In this document: in pieces, positions 44,101-52,408 of the stretch
How the letters are laid out: every line of letters starts with the position of its first letter
Numbering within the stretch: the stretch's first letter is position 1
The notes under the pieces: model-generated
Seen by the model: only the letters and a program-made list of their open reading frames with translations
Database searches by the model: none
Told to the model about the DNA's origin: nothing
Translations under genes and position numbers: made by a program
Assembly: GCA_945875585.1 (NCBI GenBank)
Contig: CAMCLK010000031.1
Location: 1 to 58,521, forward strand
Length of the DNA stretch: 58,521 bases
Direction: 5' to 3'
Origin: Candidatus Kuenenia stuttgartensis
Lineage (GTDB): Bacteria > Planctomycetota > Planctomycetia > Gemmatales > Gemmataceae

Positions 44101-44958
44101 GTGGTTAGACGACGCATTGGGAGATCGCATTGGGCGAATTCCCCACGCAAAGCAGAGCCAACTTTGGACCGATTCCCCAGAATCATGCAGGCTCCAGACG
44201 ACGGAATCATTCCGGTCGGCGTTATAAATGCAGATGCGCTTGCGCGCATGACTGCCCGCGAGGCCATGGCTCCACGTTCGAACCAACCCATTAATGCAGA
44301 TACCGGAAGTCCAGACTGGTTCACAGCACTACAGGAAAGGCGACATGGAAGGCACGGCCTGTGGATTCCACGTCACCTCGAGTTTTCACGCCATGCGCGG
44401 GAACGGGTGCTTTGTTTGGGAAACTGCTTAGGAACAGATTGGGTTCATTACGCCATGCACGGGGCACACGTAACCGTTGCTGCTGAGTCGGAATGGCTGG
44501 AGTTGATCCGCCAGAATTTTGTCTGGCGCGGGTTGGCAGCCGACACGATGTCTGTTCGGGGTCCAAGCTTGCACCTGCTGGATGAATCTGTCGATGTTGT
44601 TGCCGCCAATTGGCTTGACGACGACGAGGCCCCCCTGAAATGGTCCAACGAAGTTGCCAGAATCCTGAAACCGGGCGGTAAGATTCTAGCTTTGGTACGG
44701 GCTCGATGGAACATCCACGAAGTCACCAGGTTGAGGTGGTGGCGGCCCAAAGGATACTGGACGCGTTCAAATCTGGCGAAATTATTACCCGATTTTGAGG
44801 AAGTACGCGTCAGACAACGCCAACTCAGACGCGGTGAAGTTCCAAGTATGCTCAGATTCATCCCACTGCCTGTCATGGAGCGCCTTGCAGGCAACGTGTT
44901 GGTCCTCAAGGCATTCAAGCCGCTCACCGCAACTATTCCTATGCGTCAGGCAGCCTGA
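44101..44958 (+). CDS. Class I SAM-dependent methyltransferase
   Basis: A protein of up to 285 residues with a SAM-binding domain: RVLCLGNCLGTDWVHYA near residue 102, VDVVAANWLDDDEAPLKW, and the EVARILKPGGKILALVRA strand typical of class I methyltransferases. The first glycine motif, LGNCLG, lacks one of the usual glycines (GxGxG). The start is uncertain: GTG at 44101 is the longest and ATG at 44185 (MQAPDDG) is the next; neither has a strong ribosome site. It precedes the DUF488 gene by 6 nt. Substrate unknown. Confidence 0.75.
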   Translation: MVRRRIGRSHWANSPRKAEPTLDRFPRIMQAPDDGIIPVGVINADALARMTAREAMAPRSNQPINADTGSPDWFTALQERRHGRHGLWIPRHLEFSRHARERVLCLGNCLGTDWVHYAMHGAHVTVAAESEWLELIRQNFVWRGLAADTMSVRGPSLHLLDESVDVVAANWLDDDEAPLKWSNEVARILKPGGKILALVRARWNIHEVTRLRWWRPKGYWTRSNLAKLLPDFEEVRVRQRQLRRGEVPSMLRFIPLPVMERLAGNVLVLKAFKPLTATIPMRQAA

Positions 44959-44964
44959 TTCGTT

Positions 44965-45591
44965 ATGGTGGATCCCATGAGGGGATCGCTTTACACCCTT
45001 GGCCACAGCACCCTGGATGCTCCGGCATTCGTCGAATTGTGCCGTCAGGCTGGAATCGACGCCATTGCTGACGTTCGCTCGGTTCCCTACAGCCGTCGCG
45101 CACCTCATCATAACCGTGAACCGCTGTCGGCATTTCTAAAACAATCGGGCATTGCCTATGTGTATTTGGGGCATCTTTTGGGAGGCCGTCCGGGGCGCCC
45201 CTCCCTATTCCTCTCATCGGGTCGTGCCGACTACCGCGCAATGCGCGTTTCGCCTGAATTTCTTTCAGGAATCGAAAGACTCCGTTCGGGTCTGGAGCGT
45301 TTCAATATCGGACTCATGTGCGGCGAGGAAGATCCCATCACGTGTCATCGTTGCCTTCTGATCGCGCCTCACCTGAAAACCATTGGCTTGACGCCAGCAC
45401 ACATCCGCAAAGGCGGAAGAATTGAAAGTCATAAGGACTTTGAAGATCGCCTGATGAATGCCTGTGGTGTTGAGTGCCCTCAAGGCGACCTCTTCGATGA
45501 CCGGGAAACCATGCTTGACAGAGCTATTGAGCAAATGGCAGATCGCCATGCTTTTAGAACCGAAGCCAACGAGGATCATGCCAGCGAGTAA
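44965..45591 (+). CDS. DUF488 domain protein
   Basis: A 208-residue protein of the DUF488 family, with TLGHSTLDAPAFVELCR at the start, DVRSVPYSRRAPHHN, YVYLGHLLGGR, and CGEEDPITCHRCLLIAPHL, a cysteine-containing core conserved in the family. The in-frame ATG at 44977 is also possible. Six nt separate it from the methyltransferase stop, so they are one operon. It overlaps the 3' end of the converging THUMP methyltransferase by 16 nt. Function of the family is not known. Confidence 0.88.
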   Translation: MVDPMRGSLYTLGHSTLDAPAFVELCRQAGIDAIADVRSVPYSRRAPHHNREPLSAFLKQSGIAYVYLGHLLGGRPGRPSLFLSSGRADYRAMRVSPEFLSGIERLRSGLERFNIGLMCGEEDPITCHRCLLIAPHLKTIGLTPAHIRKGGRIESHKDFEDRLMNACGVECPQGDLFDDRETMLDRAIEQMADRHAFRTEANEDHASE

Positions 45592-46724
45592 CGCCACAAC
45601 ACGCACGGCAGGCTTCCATGAAACAACGGCACGCGGTCGTGCGAGCTCACGCCAATTCCCTGCCCGAAAGCAGCGGCAAGTGACGCGTCAGAAGTGAAGA
45701 GCGCCACGTTCCACCCTGCACCAACAGAGGCAACACGCTCTCCGAACTGCTTATAAAGCCCACGCAATTCACGCGCTTCGCCGAGGCGTTCACCAAAAGG
45801 CGGGTTGGTTATGATCCATCCGGGGGGGCCAGCCGGAAGCCTCACGTGGCACGCGTCCGCGTGAATTGGCTTCATACGCCGGCCAAGCCCCGCGGCACGG
45901 ATACACGCCGCGGCAAGCGATACTGCACTTTCATCCATATCCGACAAATGGATCAGAGATAATGTTTCATGCGGCACCGTACGCCGCAATCTCTCGCGCA
46001 GTACCGAAAACAGTTCAGCGCGGTAATCGCGCCAGCCCTGAAAGGCGAACGTTCGGGTCAAACCCGGGGCAACTCCATGAGCCCTCCAAGCGGCTTCGAT
46101 CCCGATGGTCCCAGACCCGCAAAACGGATCCACTAACGGAACATTGCCTGGCCATTTCGATGCAGCCACAAGGGCGGAAGCCAGCGACTCGCTTAAAGGG
46201 GCCGGAGGTTGCGCCACGCGGTAACCACGTTTGTGGAGCGATGCCCCGGAACTATCAAGGCTAAGAATGGCATGGTTTCTGGCCAAGTGAAGGTTGAAGG
46301 CTACGCTGGGCTGCGTGGGGTTAACGTAAGGCCTGCGGCCAATCTTTTGGACGAACTGATCACAAACCGCATCTTTAACACGGCGGGAAGCATACTGGCT
46401 GTGAGTGATGCCAGAATCACGCACATTGGCATCCACGGCCAATGTTTGGTCTGGAGTCATGTAGCGGCTCCAGTCGACGGAGCCTACGGCTTCGTAAAGT
46501 TCATCCGAATTGTGAACGGGAGCTTCAAGCACTGGAACCAAAATGCGAATGGCTGTCCGCAGACACATATTGGCTCGGTAAAGATCTGACTGCGACGCTT
46601 TGAATGCCACACCACCCGAGGTTGCAGTAACCTCAGGCAGACCGGCATCCTTGAGTTCCTGTTCCAGAAACGGCTCAATACCCTTGCCACAGGTTGCAAA
46701 TGCGCGCACGGGCCAGTCAAACAT
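45576..46724 (-). CDS. THUMP-domain SAM-dependent RNA methyltransferase, RlmL-like
   Basis: A 382-residue protein with an N-terminal ferredoxin-like/THUMP region (FATCGKGIEPFLEQEL to about residue 160) and a methyltransferase domain. The latter has DPFCGSGTIGIEAAWRA (SAM site) and TNPPFGERLG (NPPF catalytic motif). It resembles the N-terminal half of RlmL and YpsC, which make m2G in 23S rRNA. The start at 46724 (MFDWPVRAF) has GGAG about 6 nt upstream; the frame extends to 46760. It has no C-terminal RlmK-like domain, so it is the single-enzyme form. Confidence 0.88.
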   Translation of the reverse strand: MFDWPVRAFATCGKGIEPFLEQELKDAGLPEVTATSGGVAFKASQSDLYRANMCLRTAIRILVPVLEAPVHNSDELYEAVGSVDWSRYMTPDQTLAVDANVRDSGITHSQYASRRVKDAVCDQFVQKIGRRPYVNPTQPSVAFNLHLARNHAILSLDSSGASLHKRGYRVAQPPAPLSESLASALVAASKWPGNVPLVDPFCGSGTIGIEAAWRAHGVAPGLTRTFAFQGWRDYRAELFSVLRERLRRTVPHETLSLIHLSDMDESAVSLAAACIRAAGLGRRMKPIHADACHVRLPAGPPGWIITNPPFGERLGEARELRGLYKQFGERVASVGAGWNVALFTSDASLAAAFGQGIGVSSHDRVPLFHGSLPCVLWRYSLA

Positions 46725-46808
46725 CAAGAACTCCGCCAATACCGTGGAACCGAACTTCAAAAACCAATTACACTGAAAAATTCCAGTTAATCTGAGATGT
46801 ATCCGTTT

Positions 46809-46830
46809 TATTCGGGCACTCTCCCGAATA
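46809..46830. terminator. Possible hairpin between cytochrome and methyltransferase genes
   Basis: An 8-bp inverted repeat (TATTCGGG/CCCGAATA) with a 6-nt loop lies just after the minus-strand cytochrome stop at 46841. It lacks a clear T-tract on the minus strand. A weak or accessory terminator is possible. Confidence 0.3.
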
Positions 46831-46840
46831 TGCAGACAAA

Positions 46841-48361
46841 CTAACGACGCGCCAACGACTCAGCCCAAACAGCCAGCCTGACAAGGCCTTCTTCATCCAT
46901 CCCCTGACGAAATTGCGCGGGGCTGTCGGAACCGGTTGAAAACTCAAGCGCTGAGAGTGCTGGGCCGAACAAGGCCGCACCACCATCGCTGCCCAGCGAC
47001 GGATCCCCACGGGACAACCAGAACAGTGCCATCACAGCATGCCTAGATTCATCCCACCTGCCATTTTTCAGGGCTGCTACCGCCACGGGCGCAATTTTGC
47101 GGAGCAATGCCCGACGCGACTCTTGATTTAGTTCAGCACTTTTTGCGGTTACGGTACGCCATTCCGACAGCTCGGAAAGAAGAGATTTGGCTGTGGCTGC
47201 CACAGCATTTGGCCGGGTACCACTCACCGCTTTCGACCAAGCATCGATCTTTTGGCGCATGGCTGGCCGACCTGATAATTCCGGCGCCATGGACAATGTC
47301 CATGAGCACGCGATTTGGGTTCCCGGCGCCAAGCCAGCAGCACGCATCGTCGGGAAGAGCCGTTTTTGCTTCCAGCTGTCGGCTGACGGCCTCAATCCGG
47401 AATGGCATGAGAAGCAATCCATATCCGAAAATTCCGGCCACACCACCGAAGCGTTCTGGGCATGCATGGCTGAAAGGCCTACGGCATGTTCAGCAGCAAC
47501 AGACTGTCCCACCACAAACATGCTCGCCATGCGACCATCCAACTCTGGGTATTGCTTCTGATTCCAATGCGGAGGCAGGCGCAGTTGGTAAGTGGCGGCT
47601 TCGTAAAGCAATCTCGGATGACCTGCTGCCATGATGTCGTGATTGCAATCGCGCGTAGGCTCAATGGCAGATCCTGGGCTACCCACGTGACACGATGCGC
47701 ACAAATCTGCCTGCACCTCGAGACGGGTGAGTGGTGCTAGGCCTGCCCGAGCCCACATCTCGAGATTACTGTCCGACTTCCAAGTGCCTTCCGTACGACC
47801 TGTTGGCCCCCAGTTCACATGCTCCTTCAAGTACTCAGAAGTCGCATGCCCGGCAGACGTATGACACGACTCGCAACCAACTCCTGTGCCCTTCACAGCA
47901 GCACGGTCGAATTGATCCGCCAATTTCTCATTGTTCCAGATTTCAGCCTGCTGCTCCGCAGCTAGGCGAGCTACTTCAGGATGGGCATGGCAAGCAAGGC
48001 AACGGGCATCGCGATGAGCAGGCTTACCGGGGCCATTCAGGTTTTCTGCTATTTTTTTGCTACGGTCGCTTTTCAACACTTCATAGGCATTGGCGTGCGG
48101 GTCGCGGTTCAGCCAGGCAGTCGATTCATTTTGAAAAACAGGTTTGCTGGAAAGGGGTTCGAGCCGACCGTGACACCCTTGTGAAGCGCACGACATCGAA
48201 CCGGAAATGCTATGGAGTGCCTGAGAAAGTTCGGTGGAACCGGAACTGGCGGACACGATTGGGGATGGAGCAAGAGGTTCAGCAGTTCCCGCCGAAGACC
48301 AAGCCAATACCGACAAAACAGCAGCAAGTGGCAGGGTCAGAACAACTATGGCGCGCAGCAT
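46841..48361 (-). CDS. Multihaem c-type cytochrome
   Basis: A 506-residue exported protein, signal peptide at about 1-28 (MLRAIVVLTLPLAAVLSVLAW). Five haem-type motifs: CASQGCH (C58-x4-C63-H64, an expanded spacer), CLACH (121-125), CESCH (163-167), CASCH (221-225) and CFSCH (316-320). Motif order resembles the cytochrome c554/multihaem family. The start is ATG at 48361 with GAGG about 9 nt upstream; the longer frame to 48376 would start with TTG. It is divergent from der. Probably a periplasmic electron carrier or redox enzyme; the acceptor is unknown. Confidence 0.87.
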   Translation of the reverse strand: MLRAIVVLTLPLAAVLSVLAWSSAGTAEPLAPSPIVSASSGSTELSQALHSISGSMSCASQGCHGRLEPLSSKPVFQNESTAWLNRDPHANAYEVLKSDRSKKIAENLNGPGKPAHRDARCLACHAHPEVARLAAEQQAEIWNNEKLADQFDRAAVKGTGVGCESCHTSAGHATSEYLKEHVNWGPTGRTEGTWKSDSNLEMWARAGLAPLTRLEVQADLCASCHVGSPGSAIEPTRDCNHDIMAAGHPRLLYEAATYQLRLPPHWNQKQYPELDGRMASMFVVGQSVAAEHAVGLSAMHAQNASVVWPEFSDMDCFSCHSGLRPSADSWKQKRLFPTMRAAGLAPGTQIACSWTLSMAPELSGRPAMRQKIDAWSKAVSGTRPNAVAATAKSLLSELSEWRTVTAKSAELNQESRRALLRKIAPVAVAALKNGRWDESRHAVMALFWLSRGDPSLGSDGGAALFGPALSALEFSTGSDSPAQFRQGMDEEGLVRLAVWAESLARR

Positions 48362-48420
48362 GACCAGGCACCTCAAAGCACACCGGAACGGGACAATCGG
48401 ACAGACCCGATGAACTTATC

Positions 48421-48429
48421 TGGTAGAAT
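48421..48429 (+). promoter_or_regulatory. Likely extended -10 promoter element for der
   Basis: TGGTAGAAT (TGn plus TAGAAT) lies 57 nt before the der start. No good -35 is visible at the standard spacing, as can happen with extended -10 promoters. Confidence 0.42.
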
Positions 48430-48485
48430 AGCAAATCGCCCCGGATGAAACCGGAGTAGACCAGCAACTTTCGCGAGGATTTCCC

Positions 48486-49982
48486 ATGACACTGCCCGTG
48501 GTCGCCATCGTGGGTCGGCCAAACGTAGGCAAGTCGGCCCTTTTCAACTGCCTGGCGCGCCGGCGCATCGCCATCGTTGATCCGACAGCAGGAGTAACGC
48601 GCGACCGCGTGATGGCGCCCATATCGTGGATCGACACCACGTTTGACCTAACCGACACCGGCGGAATTGGAGTCGTAGACTGCGACGATCTGAGTGAGGA
48701 AATCGAGAACCAGATTCGAATTGGCATGGAACAAGCGCACGTTCTGGTGTTTGTGGTGGATGTGCGAGCGGGAATCACACCGCTGGACCATCGCGTGGCA
48801 GATCGCCTTCGCACGCTGAACAAACCGATTATTCTTGTTGCCAATAAATGCGATGTCCCCGAAATCGACCAGCAGGCCGTGGAACTTTACGGGTTGGGGC
48901 TTGGTGATCCGTTGTGCTTCAGTGCTATGCACGGCCGCAACCGGGATGTGCTGCTGGATGCGATTCAGAAAATGGTTCCTGTTGCTCCAGCCCCTGTGGA
49001 CCCTGTTCTGAAATTGGCTGTGGTTGGCAGGCGCAATACAGGCAAGAGTACTTTCATCAATTCCTTGGCTGGACAAGACCGCGTGATTGTCAGCGAGGTA
49101 GCCGGAACAACACGCGACAGCATCGATGTGCGATTTGAAAAAGACGGAATGGCCTTACTGGCGATTGATACAGCAGGTGTCCGGAAGCGCCGCAGTGTGA
49201 AGGAAAACATTGATTTTTATAGTCTGACTCGGGCCCAGAGGTCGATTAGGCGAGCAGACGTTGTTCTTCTGTTCATGGAACCAAGACTTCGAATCTCGCG
49301 TGTCGACAAGCAGTTGGCCGAGTACGTTCTGGAACTTTCCAAACCCGCTATTTTTGTCATCAACAAATGGGACTTGGTCAAAGGCCGAATGACCATGGAG
49401 CAGATGGGCGACTATGTCAGGAAGGTATTCCCCAGCCTGACGCATGTCCCTATCGCATTTATTACTGCAATCACTGGCAAAAATGTGCCTATGCTTGTGG
49501 ATCTGACACGCAGCCTTAACAAACAGGCCTCCTACCGGGTTGGAACTCCCGAACTCAACCGGGTGATCCAGGAAGCGCTGGAAACAACGCCTCCGCCCAT
49601 GCGGAAGAGGAAAAATCCTAGGGTCTATTTTGCCACCCAGGCAAGTACCAATCCGCCTACCTTGGTTCTGTTTTGCAATGGCAAGGGGCTTTTCGACCCA
49701 CCCTACCTCCGCTATTTGGAAAAATACATCCGCGAGCATCTTGGCTTTGGTGATGTTCCGATGAAACTTGTCATTCAGGGCCGTAACCAGAAGGGCGCAA
49801 CGGGCAAACGCGAGGCGGAAGTAGCCGAGGAGGCAGAAGCCACCCGTGTGCACCCTTCCAATCGAAGGCGGGTTGGCAAACCAGCTCCAGTAGCAGAGCC
49901 AGAATCGGCAGCACCTGTCGAAAAACCAAGGCGCCGCGGCAAACCTGGGCCAAAGTCAGCACCCGGTACGTGGTCGATTTAA
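48486..49982 (+). CDS. der: Ribosome-assembly GTPase Der (EngA)
   Basis: Essential GTPase for 50S assembly. Two complete G domains: GRPNVGKSA, DTGGIG and NKCD; then GRRNTGKST, DTAGVRKR and NKWD. A C-terminal KH-like domain ends near residue 435. The last ~60 residues (GKREAEVAEEAEATRV, RRRVGKPAPVAEPE, EKPRRRGKPGPK) are a basic, disordered extension beyond the usual length. GAGGA sits about 8 nt before the ATG. It is divergent from the cytochrome gene. Confidence 0.97.
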   Translation: MTLPVVAIVGRPNVGKSALFNCLARRRIAIVDPTAGVTRDRVMAPISWIDTTFDLTDTGGIGVVDCDDLSEEIENQIRIGMEQAHVLVFVVDVRAGITPLDHRVADRLRTLNKPIILVANKCDVPEIDQQAVELYGLGLGDPLCFSAMHGRNRDVLLDAIQKMVPVAPAPVDPVLKLAVVGRRNTGKSTFINSLAGQDRVIVSEVAGTTRDSIDVRFEKDGMALLAIDTAGVRKRRSVKENIDFYSLTRAQRSIRRADVVLLFMEPRLRISRVDKQLAEYVLELSKPAIFVINKWDLVKGRMTMEQMGDYVRKVFPSLTHVPIAFITAITGKNVPMLVDLTRSLNKQASYRVGTPELNRVIQEALETTPPPMRKRKNPRVYFATQASTNPPTLVLFCNGKGLFDPPYLRYLEKYIREHLGFGDVPMKLVIQGRNQKGATGKREAEVAEEAEATRVHPSNRRRVGKPAPVAEPESAAPVEKPRRRGKPGPKSAPGTWSI

Positions 49983-49983
49983 T

Positions 49984-50220
49984 CTAGGCTGGATCGTGAC
50001 CGCCCGGACAGCCCGGGCGGCATCGCAATACACGCAAAACGCCGCGCCAAGTTCCACGGAATCCACCATATTTGTGGATGCTCTCAAGCATGTATTGGCT
50101 GCATGTTGGCGTATAGCGACACAAACCCGACGGAATAACAGGATGGAGAATGAGCCTGTAACAGGCCACCATCGCCCCTACTGCCAACCCTACGGCACGA
50201 TCGACCCAAGACAGAATCAC
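49984..50220 (-). CDS. yidD: Membrane protein insertion efficiency factor YidD
   Basis: A 78-residue protein with an amphipathic start (VDRAVGLAVGAMVACYRLIL) and the YidD motif HPVIPSGLCRYTPTCSQYMLE, then GFRGTWRGVLRVLRC. It assists YidC-dependent insertion of inner-membrane proteins. The start is GTG at 50220, overlapping the rnpA stop (GTGA), as in most bacteria. It ends 2 bp from the converging der gene, which is an unusual neighbour. Confidence 0.93.
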   Translation of the reverse strand: MILSWVDRAVGLAVGAMVACYRLILHPVIPSGLCRYTPTCSQYMLESIHKYGGFRGTWRGVLRVLRCRPGCPGGHDPA

Positions 50221-50594
50221 GGTACCGAAGGCCCGGACCGATCGGTTTCAATTCGTTGAATGGCCTTGCGAATTACCTGACCGATCAGATCCACCAGCAT
50301 GGCATCAAGCGCTGCCCCTTTGGGCAGTTTTGCAGATCGCGCAGACACGATGAGATCGAATCCAGCTGGAAGATCGGGGCGCGCCCGCCGAAAAGCATCA
50401 CGCAAGCGCCGCCTTATCCGGTTACGCATCACCCCCCCACCCGCCACACGCTTGGAAACACTGAGCCCCAGTCGCGTGTACCCAATTCCATTGCCTACCG
50501 CGTGAACCGACAAATGAGCATTGGAACGCGAGCAGCGTGTGCCAAAAACATGATCAAACTGTGCCGTCGAGCGAAGCTTCAGTGCTTGCGGCAT
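50217..50594 (-). CDS. rnpA: Ribonuclease P protein component
   Basis: Protein subunit of RNase P, which matures tRNA 5' ends. The 125-residue protein has the conserved LGLSVSKRVAGGGVMRNRIRRRLRDAFR motif (broken here: RVAGGGVMRNRIRRRLRDAFR) near residues 45-70 and an N-terminal QFDHVFGTRCSRS strand. The start at 50594 (MPQALKLRS) is chosen because RnpA usually begins about 10 residues before this Phe; the frame is open to 50672 and would overlap the dnaJ-like gene. Upstream lies dnaJ-like, not rpmH, as noted in the findings. Confidence 0.93.
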   Translation of the reverse strand: MPQALKLRSTAQFDHVFGTRCSRSNAHLSVHAVGNGIGYTRLGLSVSKRVAGGGVMRNRIRRRLRDAFRRARPDLPAGFDLIVSARSAKLPKGAALDAMLVDLIGQVIRKAIQRIETDRSGPSVP

Positions 50595-50659
50595 GCCCGC
50601 GCGCCGTATGGGAAAGGGGCGCGCAGGTGGAATAACTCCGCCACCTTCAAGGGGCACAG

Positions 50660-51511
50660 TCAAGCCCCCCAAGGCAGGGCCGCTCGCGGTTGCTGCGGAT
50701 GAATTCTCGACAATTCTTCGAGCAATTCGCGGCCGCGATCGTCGCGGACCGGTGGTGCCATGATTTTGATTTCAATGTGCATGTCTCCACCACCCAACCC
50801 CATTCCCTTCAAGCGCAACTTCTGGCCGCTGGAAGCACCGGGAGGAATTTTCACTGTTAGTCTGGCGCCTTCAAGGGTGGGGACATCGATCTTGGCGCCA
50901 AGGGCCGCCTCAGGCAAAGAAATTGGCACATCGAGGATAATGTCCAGTCCATCGCGTCTAAAAAATGCGTGTGGGGCGTACTGGATGGCAACAATCAGGT
51001 CTCCGCCACCGTCTCCCTGCCCCGCCAGTTTGAGTTTTCGGTCTTCAGCAATCCCAGCGGGAATGGTTAGTTCGAGGTCTTTTTCCCCATACCGAAACGA
51101 CCGTTTACCGCCCGAATGTGCCAATTCCAGCGGAATTGTCATGGTAACCATCGTTGGCTCAGGAGCAGCCCTGCCCCGACGGGTTCGGGACCTGCCACGG
51201 CCACCAAACATTCCACCAAGAATGTCGTTCAGGTCCATCTGCGAACCGTCGAACCCGGCGCCCGCACCCTGACCAAACGGATTTCCTTGTTGGGGACCAG
51301 CAAATCCAAACTGGTCGTACTGCTGTTTTTTTTGCTCGTCATTCAGGATTTCGTAGGCATCCTGAACTTCCTTGAACCTAGATTCGGCGGATTTATCTCC
51401 CGGATTACGGTCGGGGTGGAATTCCCGAGCCAGTTTCCTATACGCTTTCTTGATATCATCCTGAGTGCCGGTGCGGTTGACACCGAGCACCTCGTAGGGA
51501 TCACGAGGCAT
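50660..51511 (-). CDS. DnaJ-class (CbpA-like) co-chaperone
   Basis: A 283-residue J-protein. The J domain is at the N-terminus (DPYEVLGVNRTGTQDDIKKA, HPD in REFHPDRNPGDKS). A Gly/Phe-rich linker follows (FGFAGPQQGNPFGQGAGAGF), then the two-part C-terminal peptide-binding domain (IPAGIAEDRKLKLAGQGDGG, LDIILDVPISLPEAALGAKI). No CxxCxGxG zinc-finger repeats are present, so it is the type II/CbpA class and not DnaJ itself. It starts at 51511 (MPRDPYEV); 51535 is an alternative. It stimulates DnaK ATPase. It sits upstream of rnpA. Confidence 0.92.
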   Translation of the reverse strand: MPRDPYEVLGVNRTGTQDDIKKAYRKLAREFHPDRNPGDKSAESRFKEVQDAYEILNDEQKKQQYDQFGFAGPQQGNPFGQGAGAGFDGSQMDLNDILGGMFGGRGRSRTRRGRAAPEPTMVTMTIPLELAHSGGKRSFRYGEKDLELTIPAGIAEDRKLKLAGQGDGGGDLIVAIQYAPHAFFRRDGLDIILDVPISLPEAALGAKIDVPTLEGARLTVKIPPGASSGQKLRLKGMGLGGGDMHIEIKIMAPPVRDDRGRELLEELSRIHPQQPRAALPWGA

Positions 51512-51619
51512 AAGTTCTGGACCCTGTGCACGCATGGTTGATCACGAACACATTCTAACCACACTCGGCCGCGCGAACATGGCGACCCGTGGTATCATGT
51601 CTGGCGGGCAAGCGAAGTG

Positions 51620-52408
51620 ATGGCACGTCAAGCCAGGGGTACGACCATTCGAAAACCGGTCGTTCCAGAGATTCAGGCCCGTGAGTGGGTCATTGCCTGC
51701 CACGGATATGCCGAGGCAGAGCACGAGGCTATTGCCCCGTTGCGTCGCCAGTTCGCAGATTCATGGACAGGGCCCGGCAAAGGATCCATGCGGCACATGG
51801 AAGACCAGACGGCGGTGGCCCTTGAGGCTGTACGTCTGGCTCGCTTGATGGCCCCAAATCTCGCATTCGATGACTGGGCAGTATTAGCCTGCCCGCTGCT
51901 ACCCGGCCGCACCACATTCCGCGACAACCTCAAGCGCTATGCCGAAGACGGCGCTTGGGCTATCTCGCCCCAAGTAATTCCCCAGTGCTCGCTTCACTCG
52001 CTTCCCGGTCAGGTTTCCATCATTTTGGGAGCGCATGGGCCCAATCTTGGCATCGGCGGGTGGCCAGGAACAGAAGATCAGGTCTGGTCCGCTGCATGGG
52101 CCATCGATCTGGCTGTTGAGCCTCAAGGTTTATGGCTGATCTGGACCGGTCTCGAAACTGACCTGCATCCCGGCGGCACGTCTTCCACCCGGCTTCGAGC
52201 TCTGGCCGTAGCCCTTTCGCGCACGCCCGATAGCCAAGATCTTGATGGCAAATGGCGGCTCGCTATTGGGGCCCCTAATCCAGCCGATTCGCCATGGTGC
52301 CCTTGGAAAGCCGGTTCCCTCCTGCAAGATCAATGCTCCCCTTGGTCTGCCACGGTTGGGGCTTCTTCACTTTCTTTGCGATTCGTACCGCCCGGACAGA
52401 ATACATGA
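51620..52408 (+). CDS. Ketosynthase-like protein lacking the active-site Cys
   Basis: A 262-residue protein similar to the N-terminal part of beta-ketoacyl-ACP synthases. Seen: EDQTAVALEAVRLARLMAP and a segment like the active-site region, QCSLHSLPGQVSIILGAHGPNLG, in which the GPxxxIxxACxSG pattern becomes GPNLGIGGWPGTEDQ, so the catalytic Cys is absent. It is shorter than a full ketosynthase (about 400) and lacks the C-terminal His residues. It ends in ATGA with the next gene, a complete ketosynthase, so the two are translationally coupled. It may act as a chain-length-factor-like partner. This role is inference. Confidence 0.68.
   Translation: MARQARGTTIRKPVVPEIQAREWVIACHGYAEAEHEAIAPLRRQFADSWTGPGKGSMRHMEDQTAVALEAVRLARLMAPNLAFDDWAVLACPLLPGRTTFRDNLKRYAEDGAWAISPQVIPQCSLHSLPGQVSIILGAHGPNLGIGGWPGTEDQVWSAAWAIDLAVEPQGLWLIWTGLETDLHPGGTSSTRLRALAVALSRTPDSQDLDGKWRLAIGAPNPADSPWCPWKAGSLLQDQCSPWSATVGASSLSLRFVPPGQNT

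Noticed and set aside
49155..49853. 232-codon minus-strand frame inside der
   Set aside because: Der has two complete G domains on the other strand; this frame has no recognisable features.
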